Assembly (NCBI GenBank): GCA_964352475.1
Contig: CAYGSL010000019.1
Location: 1-64,000, forward strand
Reading direction: 5' to 3'
Source: JAUIET01 sp964352475
Lineage (GTDB): Bacteria; Pseudomonadota; Gammaproteobacteria; Pseudomonadales; JAUIET01
DNA length: 64,000 bases
The position numbers and the translations under genes were made by a program. The notes under the pieces were generated by a model. It was not told the origin of the DNA, did no database searches, and saw only the letters and a program-made list of their open reading frames with translations. Below are positions 1 to 8,563 of this stretch, piece by piece; positions within the stretch are counted from its first letter, which is position 1; each line of letters opens with the position of its first letter.

Positions 1-42
1 ATCCATCATCGGGGCGACTGAAAAACGATTGGGGTGGTACAT
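1..42 (-). CDS. dusA: tRNA-dihydrouridine synthase A, N-terminal start only (cut by window edge)
   Basis: Only the first 14 codons are inside the window, read on the minus strand from an ATG at 42-40. They encode MYHPNRFSVAPMMD, and the FSVAPMMD block is the characteristic N-terminus of DusA, the flavoenzyme that reduces uridine 20/20a in the tRNA D-loop. The gene diverges from gltX across about 107 bp, so the two share a promoter region. The call rests on a very short but distinctive motif; the rest of the protein lies outside the window. Confidence 0.75.
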   Translation of the reverse strand, partial: MYHPNRFSVAPMMD

Positions 43-149
43 AACAACTACTCTCACTTACTGCTCTAGAATACCGTAAAAGCCGGGCGGCGCGCGCGGT
101 GGAGAAAACCACTATAATCCCTTCCTTGTTCACATCAGACCCTGCATTT

Positions 150-1634
150 ATGTCCGTCAGAACCCGAATAGCCCCATCTCCTACCGGCGATCCGCACGTT
201 GGCACAGCTTATATCGCGTTGTTTAACCTGTGTTTTGCCAAGCAGCACGGCGGCCGCTTTATTCTGCGCATAGAAGATACTGATGCCGCGCGCAGCACCG
301 CCGCATCGGAGCAGGCCATTTTCGATTCGCTGCGCTGGCTGGGGCTTGATTGGGATGAAGGTCCTGACGTTGGCGGCGAGTTTGGCCCTTATAGACAAAG
401 CGAGCGATCCGAGATTTATGCGGGCTACGCAACTCAGCTGGTAGAGCAAGGCAATGCCTTTTACTGTTTTGCCAGCGCCGAAGAACTCGATGAAATGCGC
501 CGCGAGCAAATGGCGGCTGGATTGCCCGTAAAATACGACGGGCGCGGCCTGGCACTTGAGCCTGAAGAAGTGCAGAGTCGCCTTGCCGCTGGCGACGAAC
601 ACGTCATACGAATGAAAATACCTGAGCAGGGCAGTTGCCAGGTACAAGATATGCTAAGGGGTGAGATAGACATTGAGTGGCAGCAAGTCGACATGCAAGT
701 GCTACTTAAGGCAGATGGATTACCCACCTATCATTTGGCCAACGTCGTTGATGATCATTTGATGGAAATCACCCACGTAATACGTGGTGAAGAGTGGATC
801 AACTCTGCCCCCAAGCACCAATTACTTTACGAGTATTTTGGTTGGACCATGCCACAGCTCTGCCATCTGCCATTGCTGCGCAACCCCGACAAAAGCAAAC
901 TGAGCAAACGCAAAAACCCGACCAGTATTCAATACTATGAGCGCATGGGGTATTTACCTGAAGCCTTAACGAACTATTTAGGGCGAATGGGCTGGTCTAT
1001 GCCTGATGAGCGCGAGAAATTCAGCCTGCAAGAGATGCAGGCGGAATTCGATCTAAATCGGGTCTCGCTGGGTGGGCCGATATTTGATGTTGAAAAGCTC
1101 GATTGGCTCAACGGACAATGGATACGAGACGATCTGAGTGAAGAAGATTTACTGCAACGCCTTAAAGATTGGTCGTTCAACGAACCACGTCTGAGAGCTG
1201 CATTGCCATTGATTCAACCTCGTATCGAAAAGCTCTCGGATGTGGCGCCGGCAATTGGCCATTTGTATTCTGGCCTGCTCGACCTGGGTGAAAACGATTT
1301 CGAATCGCTTAAGCTGGAGCGCTCTGATCAGGTCAAAGTGCTCCAGTATGTGCTCTGGTCTTTGGAGAAGCAAACTGATTGGAGCCGCGATGCCTTGTTT
1401 GAAACGTTGAAAAGCCTCGCGGCGGCCATGGACATCAAATTACAGCTGTTCCTGGCACCATTGTTCGTGGCCATATCCGGTTCGACATCCACGTTTTCGG
1501 TGATGGACGCATTGTCTTTACTGGGCCCAGACATTAGTCGAGCGCGAACCCGCCAGGCCATAGATGTTTTGGGTGGTGTATCCAAGAAACAAAACAAGAA
1601 GTATGAAAAGGAATTTGCCGGCTTAACGAACTAG
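150..1634 (+). CDS. gltX: Glutamyl-tRNA synthetase
   Basis: Class I aminoacyl-tRNA synthetase that charges tRNA-Glu in the cytoplasm. The N-terminus reads RIAPSPTGDPHVGTAY, holding the HIGH-type ATP motif (PHVG), and a KLSKRK block about residue 250 is the KMSKS loop. The protein is about 494 aa, normal for the family, and the C-terminal half has the expected anticodon-binding helical region. An in-frame GTG at 99 would add 17 residues that do not resemble the family, so the ATG at 150 is preferred; no strong ribosome site is visible for either start. The gene diverges from dusA. Whether it is strictly GluRS or non-discriminating cannot be decided here. Confidence 0.95.
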   Translation: MSVRTRIAPSPTGDPHVGTAYIALFNLCFAKQHGGRFILRIEDTDAARSTAASEQAIFDSLRWLGLDWDEGPDVGGEFGPYRQSERSEIYAGYATQLVEQGNAFYCFASAEELDEMRREQMAAGLPVKYDGRGLALEPEEVQSRLAAGDEHVIRMKIPEQGSCQVQDMLRGEIDIEWQQVDMQVLLKADGLPTYHLANVVDDHLMEITHVIRGEEWINSAPKHQLLYEYFGWTMPQLCHLPLLRNPDKSKLSKRKNPTSIQYYERMGYLPEALTNYLGRMGWSMPDEREKFSLQEMQAEFDLNRVSLGGPIFDVEKLDWLNGQWIRDDLSEEDLLQRLKDWSFNEPRLRAALPLIQPRIEKLSDVAPAIGHLYSGLLDLGENDFESLKLERSDQVKVLQYVLWSLEKQTDWSRDALFETLKSLAAAMDIKLQLFLAPLFVAISGSTSTFSVMDALSLLGPDISRARTRQAIDVLGGVSKKQNKKYEKEFAGLTN

Positions 1635-1643
1635 AGATTCTGC

Positions 1644-1946
1644 ATGCGAATAATAGGAATAGTTTTAGTTATCTGCTCATTGCAAATGAGCGCAATCGGC
1701 GTTGCAAGCGAGCGTTGTGCCAATTTTGCCGAGAATAAACAAGCGCTGTTTGGCGACCTGCAGGTTCATACTGGTTTCTCAATGCATGCGTATACTTTCG
1801 ACGCGCACGCCGGTCCGGACGAAGCGTATCGTTTTGCAAAAGGGGAGGCAATTCGCATCGCGCCATTGGATAAAAATGGAAACCCTTCTCTGCAGGTAAA
1901 AATAACCCGGCCTCTGGACTATGCCGCTGACAATGGCAGGCAGTAA
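1644..1946 (+). pseudogene. DUF3604 (PHP-like) protein, truncated N-terminal relic
   Basis: A 100-codon reading frame beginning with a signal peptide (MRIIGIVLVICSLQMSAIGVA) followed by the N-terminal signature of DUF3604 proteins: CANFAENKQALFGDLQVHT, then EAYRFAKGEAI and RPLDYAA. The full-length relative at 14851 carries the same blocks (LFGDLHVHT, DAYRYAKGEAI, RPLDFTA). Family similarity stops near base 1930, just before the expected VTDH metal motif, and the frame ends in TAATG, which overlaps the start of the next gene. The first histidine of HxH is glutamine here (DLQVHT). This looks like a gene whose last roughly 600 codons were deleted; a short expressed exported peptide is still possible. 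Confidence 0.8.
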
Positions 1947-2434
1947 TGCTAGATAAACTTCAAATAATTACCACCGGCGGCACCATAGACAAAATCTATT
2001 TTGACGCGCTCAGTGATTATAAAATTGGTGACCCGGTCATTGATGAACTGCTTCGCGTGATGAACGTAGGTTTTGATTACGAAGTGCTGCCGTTGATGCG
2101 CAAAGACAGTCTGGAAATTACCGACCAGGATCGCGATAAAATTTTCGCCGCGGTGAGCGCCTCTGCTGGTGCGCATGTTTTGATTACCCACGGTACTGAC
2201 ACTATGGTGAACACCGCCCAGCGCTTGCAAGAAATTCAAGGCAAATGCATTGTCTTAACGGGTGCATTGCAACCCGCCGCATTCAAGAGTACAGACGCGA
2301 TTTTTAATATAGGTTGTGCGATAGGTGCATTGCAGTCCGCTGAAAATGGTGTATGGATAGCAATGAATGGTCGTGTATTTGATGCGCTGCATGTGCGAAA
2401 AAATCGTGCACAAAATCGATTTGAGCCACTCTGA
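1946..2434 (+). CDS. Single-domain (short) L-asparaginase-family protein
   Basis: A 162-aa protein equivalent to the N-terminal domain of type I/II L-asparaginases. Both nucleophile-region motifs are present: TTGGTIDK near the N-terminus and THGTDTM near residue 80, with LTGAL further on. The C-terminal domain of classical asparaginases (another ~150 aa) is absent, but short forms ending about here are known in proteobacteria, so this is probably a complete gene. It begins at the ATG overlapping the stop of the DUF3604 relic (TAATG), so it may now be translated from that upstream frame. The predicted reaction is asparagine (or another amide) hydrolysis; substrate unproven. No signal peptide, so cytoplasmic. 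Confidence 0.8.
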   Translation: MLDKLQIITTGGTIDKIYFDALSDYKIGDPVIDELLRVMNVGFDYEVLPLMRKDSLEITDQDRDKIFAAVSASAGAHVLITHGTDTMVNTAQRLQEIQGKCIVLTGALQPAAFKSTDAIFNIGCAIGALQSAENGVWIAMNGRVFDALHVRKNRAQNRFEPL

Positions 2435-2578
2435 CTGCTGTTATCCAAAGTCATTGATCTTCAGTGTTGTTCTGCTTTGCGCGCTTTGCCAATGTGTTGA
2501 TCCTGTCATTAAGCTTGCATAAATAACGCCATTAACGCACCATTTCGACCAGTTTGGTTCCATAAAGTGAGTATCATC

Positions 2579-4867
2579 ATGCAAAAAAGAACAATATTGA
2601 ATTTAGGTCTCGCTATCGCCCTTGTTCCTGTCAGCACCCATGTGGTGGCACAAGAAGGATATCTTGAAGAGGTGATTGTTACGGCGACCAAACGCGAGCA
2701 AAGTTTGCAGGATGTTTCGATTGCCGTGACTGCGATCTCTGCGGACGATCTATTGGCGAATCAAATCCATACTTCTGAAGACCTGGCCGCGATGGTGCCA
2801 TCATTGACGGTGCAAAAGGGTTCCAACAATCGGCAAACGTCGTTCAACATACGCGGCATTGGAACCCAGAGTTTTAGTACGGCGGTTGAGCCCAGTGTGT
2901 CAACCATGATTGACGGTGTGGTGATAGGTCGATCTTTAGGCTCGTTTATGCAGCTAATGGATTTGCAACGCGTGGAAGTGTTGCGCGGCCCGCAAGGCAC
3001 TTTGTTTGGCAAAAACTCAACCGCAGGGGTTGTGCATCTGATCACAGAAAACCCTTCTGATGAGTTGACCATCGACACTTTGCTCGGCGTGGAAGAAGGC
3101 CAGGCATACCGCGCCGGCTTTAACGTATCGGGTCCTATCACTGACGAGCTTGGGTTTCGCGTGTCGGCGTTTGGCAATACCAGCGACGGTTGGATTGACA
3201 ACGTAGCGAACGGCGAAGAGCTTAACAACCATGACGAGTGGAGTGGCCGGGCTAAGTTTCGCTGGCGACCCTCAGATGATCTGGAATTGCTTTGGAGCAG
3301 TGACTTTACGCGCCTTGATTGCAATTGCACAGCCTCGACCTTGCGTAGCGCGAATTTTCACCCAGCCATCAATGCGGCCGGATTGCAGGCTGCTTTGGAT
3401 GAAGTTGGGCCAGTCGTACCCGGCCCGGAAAATACCTCAGTGAATCTCAACGGCGAGACATACAATGATCAGGAGATGTGGGGGCATGCACTGACCACAA
3501 ACTGGTCTTTCGGAGATGGTTATAGCCTTACTTCCGTCACCGCGTACCGCGAGTCATCCATAACTGCGCTGGGCGACACCGATGGTCGGCCTACCGATCC
3601 GCTGGGCTTTTTTCAAATTGGTTCAACAGATCAAGAGCAGTTTACCCAGGAGTTGAGAATTGCGTCGCCATTAGAGAACCGATTTAACTACATGGTCGGG
3701 TTGTTTTATTTCGACCAAACTGTCTCGCGGCAGTTTCGTCGGCAATTTGAATTTCCGGGACTGCCTGCCGGCATCGGTGTTAGCACATTTTCGGTCGACA
3801 CCACCAACTGGGCAGCGTTCGGTCAGGCCACCTACAACATAAACGATGATTGGCGGGTGGTTGCCGGTTTACGGTTTACCGATGACCAACTGGATTTCGT
3901 GTTCGAGCGCACCAGGGAAGGTTTTCCGGTTGGCATCCCAGCGCCTGTTCCCCCAACACCCGGCGCCACGGATGAAGATGACTTGTCCGGCAAGTTATCG
4001 CTTGAATGGACACCTTTCGAAGATGGCCTTTTGTACCTCAACTTTACTCAGGGCTACAAAGGGCCAGCATTTGACGTCACTTTTGGTACCGACCCTACCA
4101 CGTTGCAGCCAGTCAATCCGGAAACCTCTGACGCCTGGGAGCTGGGTTTTAAGTCTGTGTTGTTTGACCGACGCTTGCAATTGAACGTTGCCTTATTCCA
4201 CTCTTCCTATGAAGACTATCAAGGCCAGGCGTTTTTTGATCCAGATGGCACCCCGGATTGCCCGGACGATAATCCGGGGTGTGACCCTACGGATGAGCCA
4301 GGAAGCTTTGCGCTGGTTAATGCCGGAGAAGTGCAAACAGAAGGTATCGAAATTGATTTCGTCGCCATGCCAACCGCCAATCTTCGCATTTCTGGTGGTA
4401 TAGCGTTCGTAGATGCCGAAATCGTTGATTATCCAGGTGCCAACTGCAGCTTCGGTCAGGAAGGCAGGGGCGAGTGTCCCAATGGGGATCAGGACTTGTC
4501 TGGCGGTGAAATGCCTTTTTCTCCCGATTGGAAAGCGAGCGTCAACGCGCAATACACGATTGAAACCGACGGTTTCGCGGATGTCGTGTTGCAGGCCACC
4601 GTCAAGGCTCAAGACGATGTGTTGTTCAGCCTGGCGCAGGATGTGAATGCTCGAATAGACGCCTATGAGATCGTCGATATCGCTGTAAAATTGCTGTCAC
4701 AAGACAAGCGCTGGAGCGCTAATCTCTATGTGAAGAATGTCTTCGACGAATTTTATGTCAGTGGCATAGGCACCTTGCCCACGTTCTTCTTTCCAAATGC
4801 CTACGTACAAAGTGTACCCAAGTATTCAGAACGCACCGCAGGTATCGATTTTCGCTTTAGCTTCTGA
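2579..4867 (+). CDS. TonB-dependent outer-membrane receptor
   Basis: 762-aa outer-membrane gated porin powered by TonB. The signal peptide starts at MQKRTILNLGLAIAL and ends near VVAQ; it is followed by a TonB box (EEVIVTATKR), a plug domain with the RVEVLRGPQGTLFGKNSTAG block, and a C-terminal 22-strand barrel region ending in an aromatic residue (FRFSF). The layout is that of the large receptor class common in marine and sphingomonad-like oligotrophs, many of which take up lipids, glycans or other non-iron substrates; ligand is unknown. An in-frame GTG at 2567 would add four residues, but the ATG at 2579 gives the better signal peptide. Neighbours (asparaginase fragment, M28 peptidase) do not fix a substrate. 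Confidence 0.93.
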   Translation: MQKRTILNLGLAIALVPVSTHVVAQEGYLEEVIVTATKREQSLQDVSIAVTAISADDLLANQIHTSEDLAAMVPSLTVQKGSNNRQTSFNIRGIGTQSFSTAVEPSVSTMIDGVVIGRSLGSFMQLMDLQRVEVLRGPQGTLFGKNSTAGVVHLITENPSDELTIDTLLGVEEGQAYRAGFNVSGPITDELGFRVSAFGNTSDGWIDNVANGEELNNHDEWSGRAKFRWRPSDDLELLWSSDFTRLDCNCTASTLRSANFHPAINAAGLQAALDEVGPVVPGPENTSVNLNGETYNDQEMWGHALTTNWSFGDGYSLTSVTAYRESSITALGDTDGRPTDPLGFFQIGSTDQEQFTQELRIASPLENRFNYMVGLFYFDQTVSRQFRRQFEFPGLPAGIGVSTFSVDTTNWAAFGQATYNINDDWRVVAGLRFTDDQLDFVFERTREGFPVGIPAPVPPTPGATDEDDLSGKLSLEWTPFEDGLLYLNFTQGYKGPAFDVTFGTDPTTLQPVNPETSDAWELGFKSVLFDRRLQLNVALFHSSYEDYQGQAFFDPDGTPDCPDDNPGCDPTDEPGSFALVNAGEVQTEGIEIDFVAMPTANLRISGGIAFVDAEIVDYPGANCSFGQEGRGECPNGDQDLSGGEMPFSPDWKASVNAQYTIETDGFADVVLQATVKAQDDVLFSLAQDVNARIDAYEIVDIAVKLLSQDKRWSANLYVKNVFDEFYVSGIGTLPTFFFPNAYVQSVPKYSERTAGIDFRFSF

Positions 4868-4882
4868 TTGTTAATCAGGCGC

Positions 4883-6301
4883 TTAGCGCCGAAAATCCAC
4901 GCCACATTGCGCAGCAAACCAGGCAAACACGGTGTACACCGCCGTGTTTTGCTTCAGGTCTTGGGGGTCTATTTTATCCAGCGTGTCGTTTTCGGTGTGA
5001 TGGTAGTCAAAGTAGCGGCTGCCATCAGGCATGAAGTTAACCGCCGGCATGCCTGCTTTGCTTAGCAAACTCATGTCGGATTGCGCTTGCGCGTCATTCC
5101 CTTTGCCCATAAGTACGCCCAGGTCCAGCAGTTGAGCGCCAAGCGCTTGGATAGCCGCTAGCGCGGTTTCACCAACACCGGGTCGCAGCTCATATATTCG
5201 GCCCAAACCAAAATCCCATTCAGCGCCAATCATATGCCGATCAACGTGATCGGCGTGATCAATCATGTACTGTTTAGTGCCGTAAAAACCAATTTCCTCT
5301 GCGCCATATAAAATGACGCGAATGGTTCGCTTTGGTTTCACCTTTGAGTTGCCAATCATCGCAGCGGCGGCCATTGTGATTGCTACACCCAGCCCGTCGT
5401 CCATGGCGCCTGTGCCAACATCCCAGCTGTCCAGATGCGCACCAATCGCCACAATTTCCTCAGGCGATTCGCTGCCCCTGATTTCACCAATTACATTTGC
5501 GGTATTACGAACCCTGTCGTCATTACGCTTGGCGGTTGACGTCAAAGTCACACTGGCGCTACCGCGACTTAACACTCTACTGAGTAAGTCTGCGTCCGGA
5601 TTACTGATCGCAATGGCCGGAATTCTGGCCACATCATCGGCGTAGTTCATGCCACCGGTGTGCGCAAAACGATGGTCGTCGGTACCAATCGATCGAATAA
5701 CTAATGCCTTCGCGCCTTTCGATGCCGCAATACTGGCGCCTGCGCCCCGGGCAGGCACCGCCACACCGTAACCACGGCCTTCCTTATGCCTGATCATACG
5801 GTTTGAGATATAGGCGATCTTACCCTTCAGACTGTCCACCTCAGCAGCTTGTAGTGCGGCCAGATCTGCAAATTCTATCAGCTCAGCATTCAGTGCCTGC
5901 CCGTTGGTGCCTACACTGCCACCCAGACTCAGGCCTGTCAGTGTGTGTTGGTAAGGCTGAGTGATTTGCACCTGCAGAGTACCTCTGTCCCAGGCCGGAA
6001 TTTCAACGTCTTCGGTCCAGACTTTGTCGAAACCAAGCGATTGCATTTTGTCCACAGCCCAGCGAATGGCTTGCTGATCGGCCGCAGTTCCTGCCAGGCG
6101 TGCACCCACTTCGGTTGTTAAGGACTCGAGAATTTCATACGACAGATCCGAGTTTAATGCCTGGTGTTTTAATGACTGCAACATCTGCGCATCTCTTTCA
6201 TTGAGAACCGCATCAGCTGCCACACCATACTGCGGAGTCATCAACAATGAAATAATGGCTACAAAACCTGTCGACAGTAAAAAATGGGAAATTGGGCGCA
6301 C
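4883..6301 (-). CDS. Secreted M28-family metallopeptidase (carboxypeptidase Q-like)
   Basis: 472-aa zinc-dependent exopeptidase with an N-terminal signal peptide (hydrophobic stretch FLLSTGFVAIISLLM, cleavage near GVAADA), so periplasmic or secreted. A PA-type insert lies about residues 130-240; the catalytic core shows the co-catalytic zinc motifs GAHLDSWDVG, GAMDDGLGV and AEEIGFYG, plus a late HHTENDTLD block. These are the hallmark of M28 di-zinc peptidases such as plasma glutamate carboxypeptidase. Translation starts at GTG 6301, backed by GGAG seven bases upstream. It converges on the TonB receptor with only 15 bp between stops, around a small GGCGC-TTA-GCGCC hairpin. Confidence 0.9.
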   Translation of the reverse strand: MRPISHFLLSTGFVAIISLLMTPQYGVAADAVLNERDAQMLQSLKHQALNSDLSYEILESLTTEVGARLAGTAADQQAIRWAVDKMQSLGFDKVWTEDVEIPAWDRGTLQVQITQPYQHTLTGLSLGGSVGTNGQALNAELIEFADLAALQAAEVDSLKGKIAYISNRMIRHKEGRGYGVAVPARGAGASIAASKGAKALVIRSIGTDDHRFAHTGGMNYADDVARIPAIAISNPDADLLSRVLSRGSASVTLTSTAKRNDDRVRNTANVIGEIRGSESPEEIVAIGAHLDSWDVGTGAMDDGLGVAITMAAAAMIGNSKVKPKRTIRVILYGAEEIGFYGTKQYMIDHADHVDRHMIGAEWDFGLGRIYELRPGVGETALAAIQALGAQLLDLGVLMGKGNDAQAQSDMSLLSKAGMPAVNFMPDGSRYFDYHHTENDTLDKIDPQDLKQNTAVYTVFAWFAAQCGVDFRR

Positions 6302-6482
6302 CTTGTACTCCGGTATGGGCTTAAAGTTGGCTATTGTGCCGCTACAGACTTACTTGCGCCAGCACTTGATCAGGCATTGACAGGCCGGCTAATCCTGCAA
6401 CACAACGTTTACGTATTCTTAACTGGTAAGCCACCGCAGAGCTTGCACACTAGCGACTGGGATTTACAAAGAGAACAAAGTA

Positions 6483-7031
6483 TTGAATCAACAGGAATTC
6501 GAACAGCAGCTGCAAGACAGCGTAGGTGTGGAGCGTGGGCCGTATCTTGGCTGGGATGCGTGCAATAAGGCCATGATCAGACATTGGTGCGACGCGATGG
6601 GTGACAGCAATCCGGTGTATACGGATCCGCAGGCTGCAGCCGCAATAGGTGGCGATGGCAGTGGCGTGTTGGCTCCGCCCACCATGTTGCAAGCCTGGAC
6701 AATGGTTGGCTATGGGGGCACACATCCGCCGGGCTCGGATGAGCGTCATCCGGTGCCTGCACTGGATGTGCTGGACACGGCTGGTTATCAGGCCGTGGTG
6801 GCTACCAATTGCGAGCAAGAGTATTTTCAAGCGATTGCGGAAGGTGACGATATCAAAAGCTACTCCAGTATCGAGTCGATCTCTGAGCAAAAAACCACCG
6901 CGCTTGGCGTGGGTTATTTCGTCACACAATTAATGCAATACCGTAATCAACGGGATGAGAAAGTGGGTGAAATGCGATTTCGCATTCTCAAATACAAACC
7001 GCACGATCGTACCGCGGCGGAGGCCGGTTAA
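6483..7031 (+). CDS. MaoC-type hydratase, non-catalytic partner subunit (FAS1-like dehydratase N-domain)
   Basis: 182-aa hot-dog fold protein of the MaoC/FAS1-like dehydratase N-terminal type. The stretch that should carry the catalytic Asp...His of (R)-specific enoyl-CoA hydratases reads D41-S-N-P-V-Y46, so the histidine is replaced by tyrosine, and the protein is probably a structural/CoA-binding half. It is the first gene of a four-gene operon; its TAA overlaps the ATG of the acyl-CoA dehydrogenase (TAATG). A TTG start at 6483 is used with a weak purine-rich site (AAAGAGAA) upstream. This is like ChsH2 of the actinobacterial cholesterol side-chain pathway, but without its C-terminal DUF35 domain. 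Partner is inferred to be the MaoC protein at 8134. Confidence 0.82.
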   Translation: MNQQEFEQQLQDSVGVERGPYLGWDACNKAMIRHWCDAMGDSNPVYTDPQAAAAIGGDGSGVLAPPTMLQAWTMVGYGGTHPPGSDERHPVPALDVLDTAGYQAVVATNCEQEYFQAIAEGDDIKSYSSIESISEQKTTALGVGYFVTQLMQYRNQRDEKVGEMRFRILKYKPHDRTAAEAG

Positions 7032-8137
7032 TGGACTTTACAAAATCCGAAGCGCACGTCGCCGTGGAAACTCTGGCTGCACAGGTATTTCATGGCCAGG
7101 TGGATGACGATTATCTGAAAAACTGGCCCGATGACCAGCCTGAGTTTGACGCCGGATTATGGCAAACACTGGGTGAAGCGGGCTTGATTGGTGTTGCCGG
7201 TGCTGAGCAGTATGGAGGCGTTGGCTTCGGCTTCATGGAACTGTGTTCAGTACTGGAAGCCCAGGGTAGCGTATTGGCAGGGGTGCCGCTATGGCAAAGC
7301 GCTGTGGTAGCACAAGCATTGGAGAAGTTTGCGCAGGAATCCTTGTGCAAAACCTTGCTGCCTGATGTATATGCGGGCAATCAGCACCTCGCACTGGGAC
7401 TGGGTGACTTATGTCGTGAGCAAATGGGGTCAGCCCTGACCAGTGACGGCAAAATACTGAGCGGAAGCATTAACGATGTGGCCTGGGCGCAACACGCAGC
7501 AGCGATTCTGATTGGCGTGCTTATCAATGATCAGCCGGCGCTGTATTTGCTACAGCCGGAACTGGACGCACTTCAGTTTCAACAACAGCACACCAGCTAC
7601 AGACATGCGCATTATCAAATCAGCATGGATCAACTCGATATCGACCCTCAGAGAATCATTTGTACAGGCGAACAGGTAGACACCGTTTTACAAGCTTCGT
7701 TGACGGCACTGGCTGCAGTGCAACTTGGTGTGGTGGAGCAAGTACTGAAAAGAACGGCTGAATACACCATAGAGAGGCAGCAGTTTGGCAAAGCGATTGC
7801 CAGTTTTCAATCGGTGAGTCACAGGGCGGCCGATGGCTATGTTGATTGTGCAGCATTGCGCGCCAGTGTGTTATTGGCAGCCTGGAAATTGTCGGCGGAT
7901 GAAGACGCGCGAACCGAGGCGCGTACAGCGAAGTGGTGGGCTTGCGAAGCAGGGCACCGCATCGGCCATACGGCGCAGCATTTGCACGGTGGTATTGGTT
8001 CAGACATTGATTACCCTATTCACCGATTCTTTCGCTGGACCAAACAATTGGAATACGCTTTGGGTGGTGCGCAAGAGCAACTGGCCAGTCTGGGCCGACT
8101 GCTGGCTGAACATGATGAAACGGGGATTGTTGTATGA
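7031..8137 (+). CDS. Acyl-CoA dehydrogenase, subunit lacking the catalytic glutamate
   Basis: 368-aa member of the acyl-CoA dehydrogenase family with the usual N-terminal helical, middle beta and C-terminal helical domains (GVAGAEQYGGVGFG about 55-68; FAD/dimer motif RQQFGKAI at 249-256; HLHGGIG at 317-323). Both places where family members put their catalytic base are non-acidic here: LTALAAVQLG (224-233) where isovaleryl-CoA-type enzymes have a Glu, and LEYALGG (340-346) where medium-chain-type enzymes have YEG. That fits the inactive subunit of an alpha2-beta2 dehydrogenase such as FadE28/ChsE1. Overlaps both neighbours (TAATG upstream, ATGA downstream), so stoichiometric co-translation is likely. 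Substrate not determined. Confidence 0.88.
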   Translation: MDFTKSEAHVAVETLAAQVFHGQVDDDYLKNWPDDQPEFDAGLWQTLGEAGLIGVAGAEQYGGVGFGFMELCSVLEAQGSVLAGVPLWQSAVVAQALEKFAQESLCKTLLPDVYAGNQHLALGLGDLCREQMGSALTSDGKILSGSINDVAWAQHAAAILIGVLINDQPALYLLQPELDALQFQQQHTSYRHAHYQISMDQLDIDPQRIICTGEQVDTVLQASLTALAAVQLGVVEQVLKRTAEYTIERQQFGKAIASFQSVSHRAADGYVDCAALRASVLLAAWKLSADEDARTEARTAKWWACEAGHRIGHTAQHLHGGIGSDIDYPIHRFFRWTKQLEYALGGAQEQLASLGRLLAEHDETGIVV

Positions 8138-8550
8138 GTCTGCAAATTTCACAAGTGCAAGTGGGCGATCAACTGCCACCATTGAGTATTGATATCACTA
8201 CCAAACTCATCACGGGCGCGGCTATTGCGACTCGTGACTATCAGGACGTGCATAGGGATCAAGACGCAGCCAGAGCCCTAGGGTCACCAGATATTTTTAT
8301 GAATATTCTGACAACGAATGGATTAGTGGGTCGCTATGTTAGCGACTGGACGGGTTCTGAGGGGGTGCTAAAAAAAGTTGGTATTCGCCTTGGTGCGCCC
8401 AATTATCCTGGCGACACCATGGTTTTTTCAGGTGAAGTAACCGCAAGGGATGAGACTGAACAATTGATAGAACTGAAAATTGTTGGCAGCAATAAACTAG
8501 GGCAACACGTATCCGCAGATGTCACCGTGCAATTGCCGGCTAAGGGATAG
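8134..8550 (+). CDS. MaoC-type enoyl-CoA hydratase, catalytic subunit
   Basis: 138-aa single hot-dog domain. The (R)-hydratase signature is intact: D35-Y-Q-D-V-H40 followed by ARALGSPDIFMN, giving the Asp/His pair needed to hydrate a trans-2-enoyl-CoA. It starts four bases inside the preceding dehydrogenase gene (ATGA overlap) and is followed 13 bp later by the second dehydrogenase. By size and residues it corresponds to the ChsH1-like catalytic half, with the 182-aa protein at 6483 as the likely degenerate half. It could alternatively act as a homodimer, as many short MaoC hydratases do. Confidence 0.88.
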   Translation: MSLQISQVQVGDQLPPLSIDITTKLITGAAIATRDYQDVHRDQDAARALGSPDIFMNILTTNGLVGRYVSDWTGSEGVLKKVGIRLGAPNYPGDTMVFSGEVTARDETEQLIELKIVGSNKLGQHVSADVTVQLPAKG

Positions 8551-8563
8551 ACAGGAGCCTCAA

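Noticed and set aside
1946..2434. Asparaginase gene as truncated pseudogene
   Set aside because: It ends cleanly with both conserved N-terminal-domain motifs, and short single-domain forms are known, so it is called a gene.
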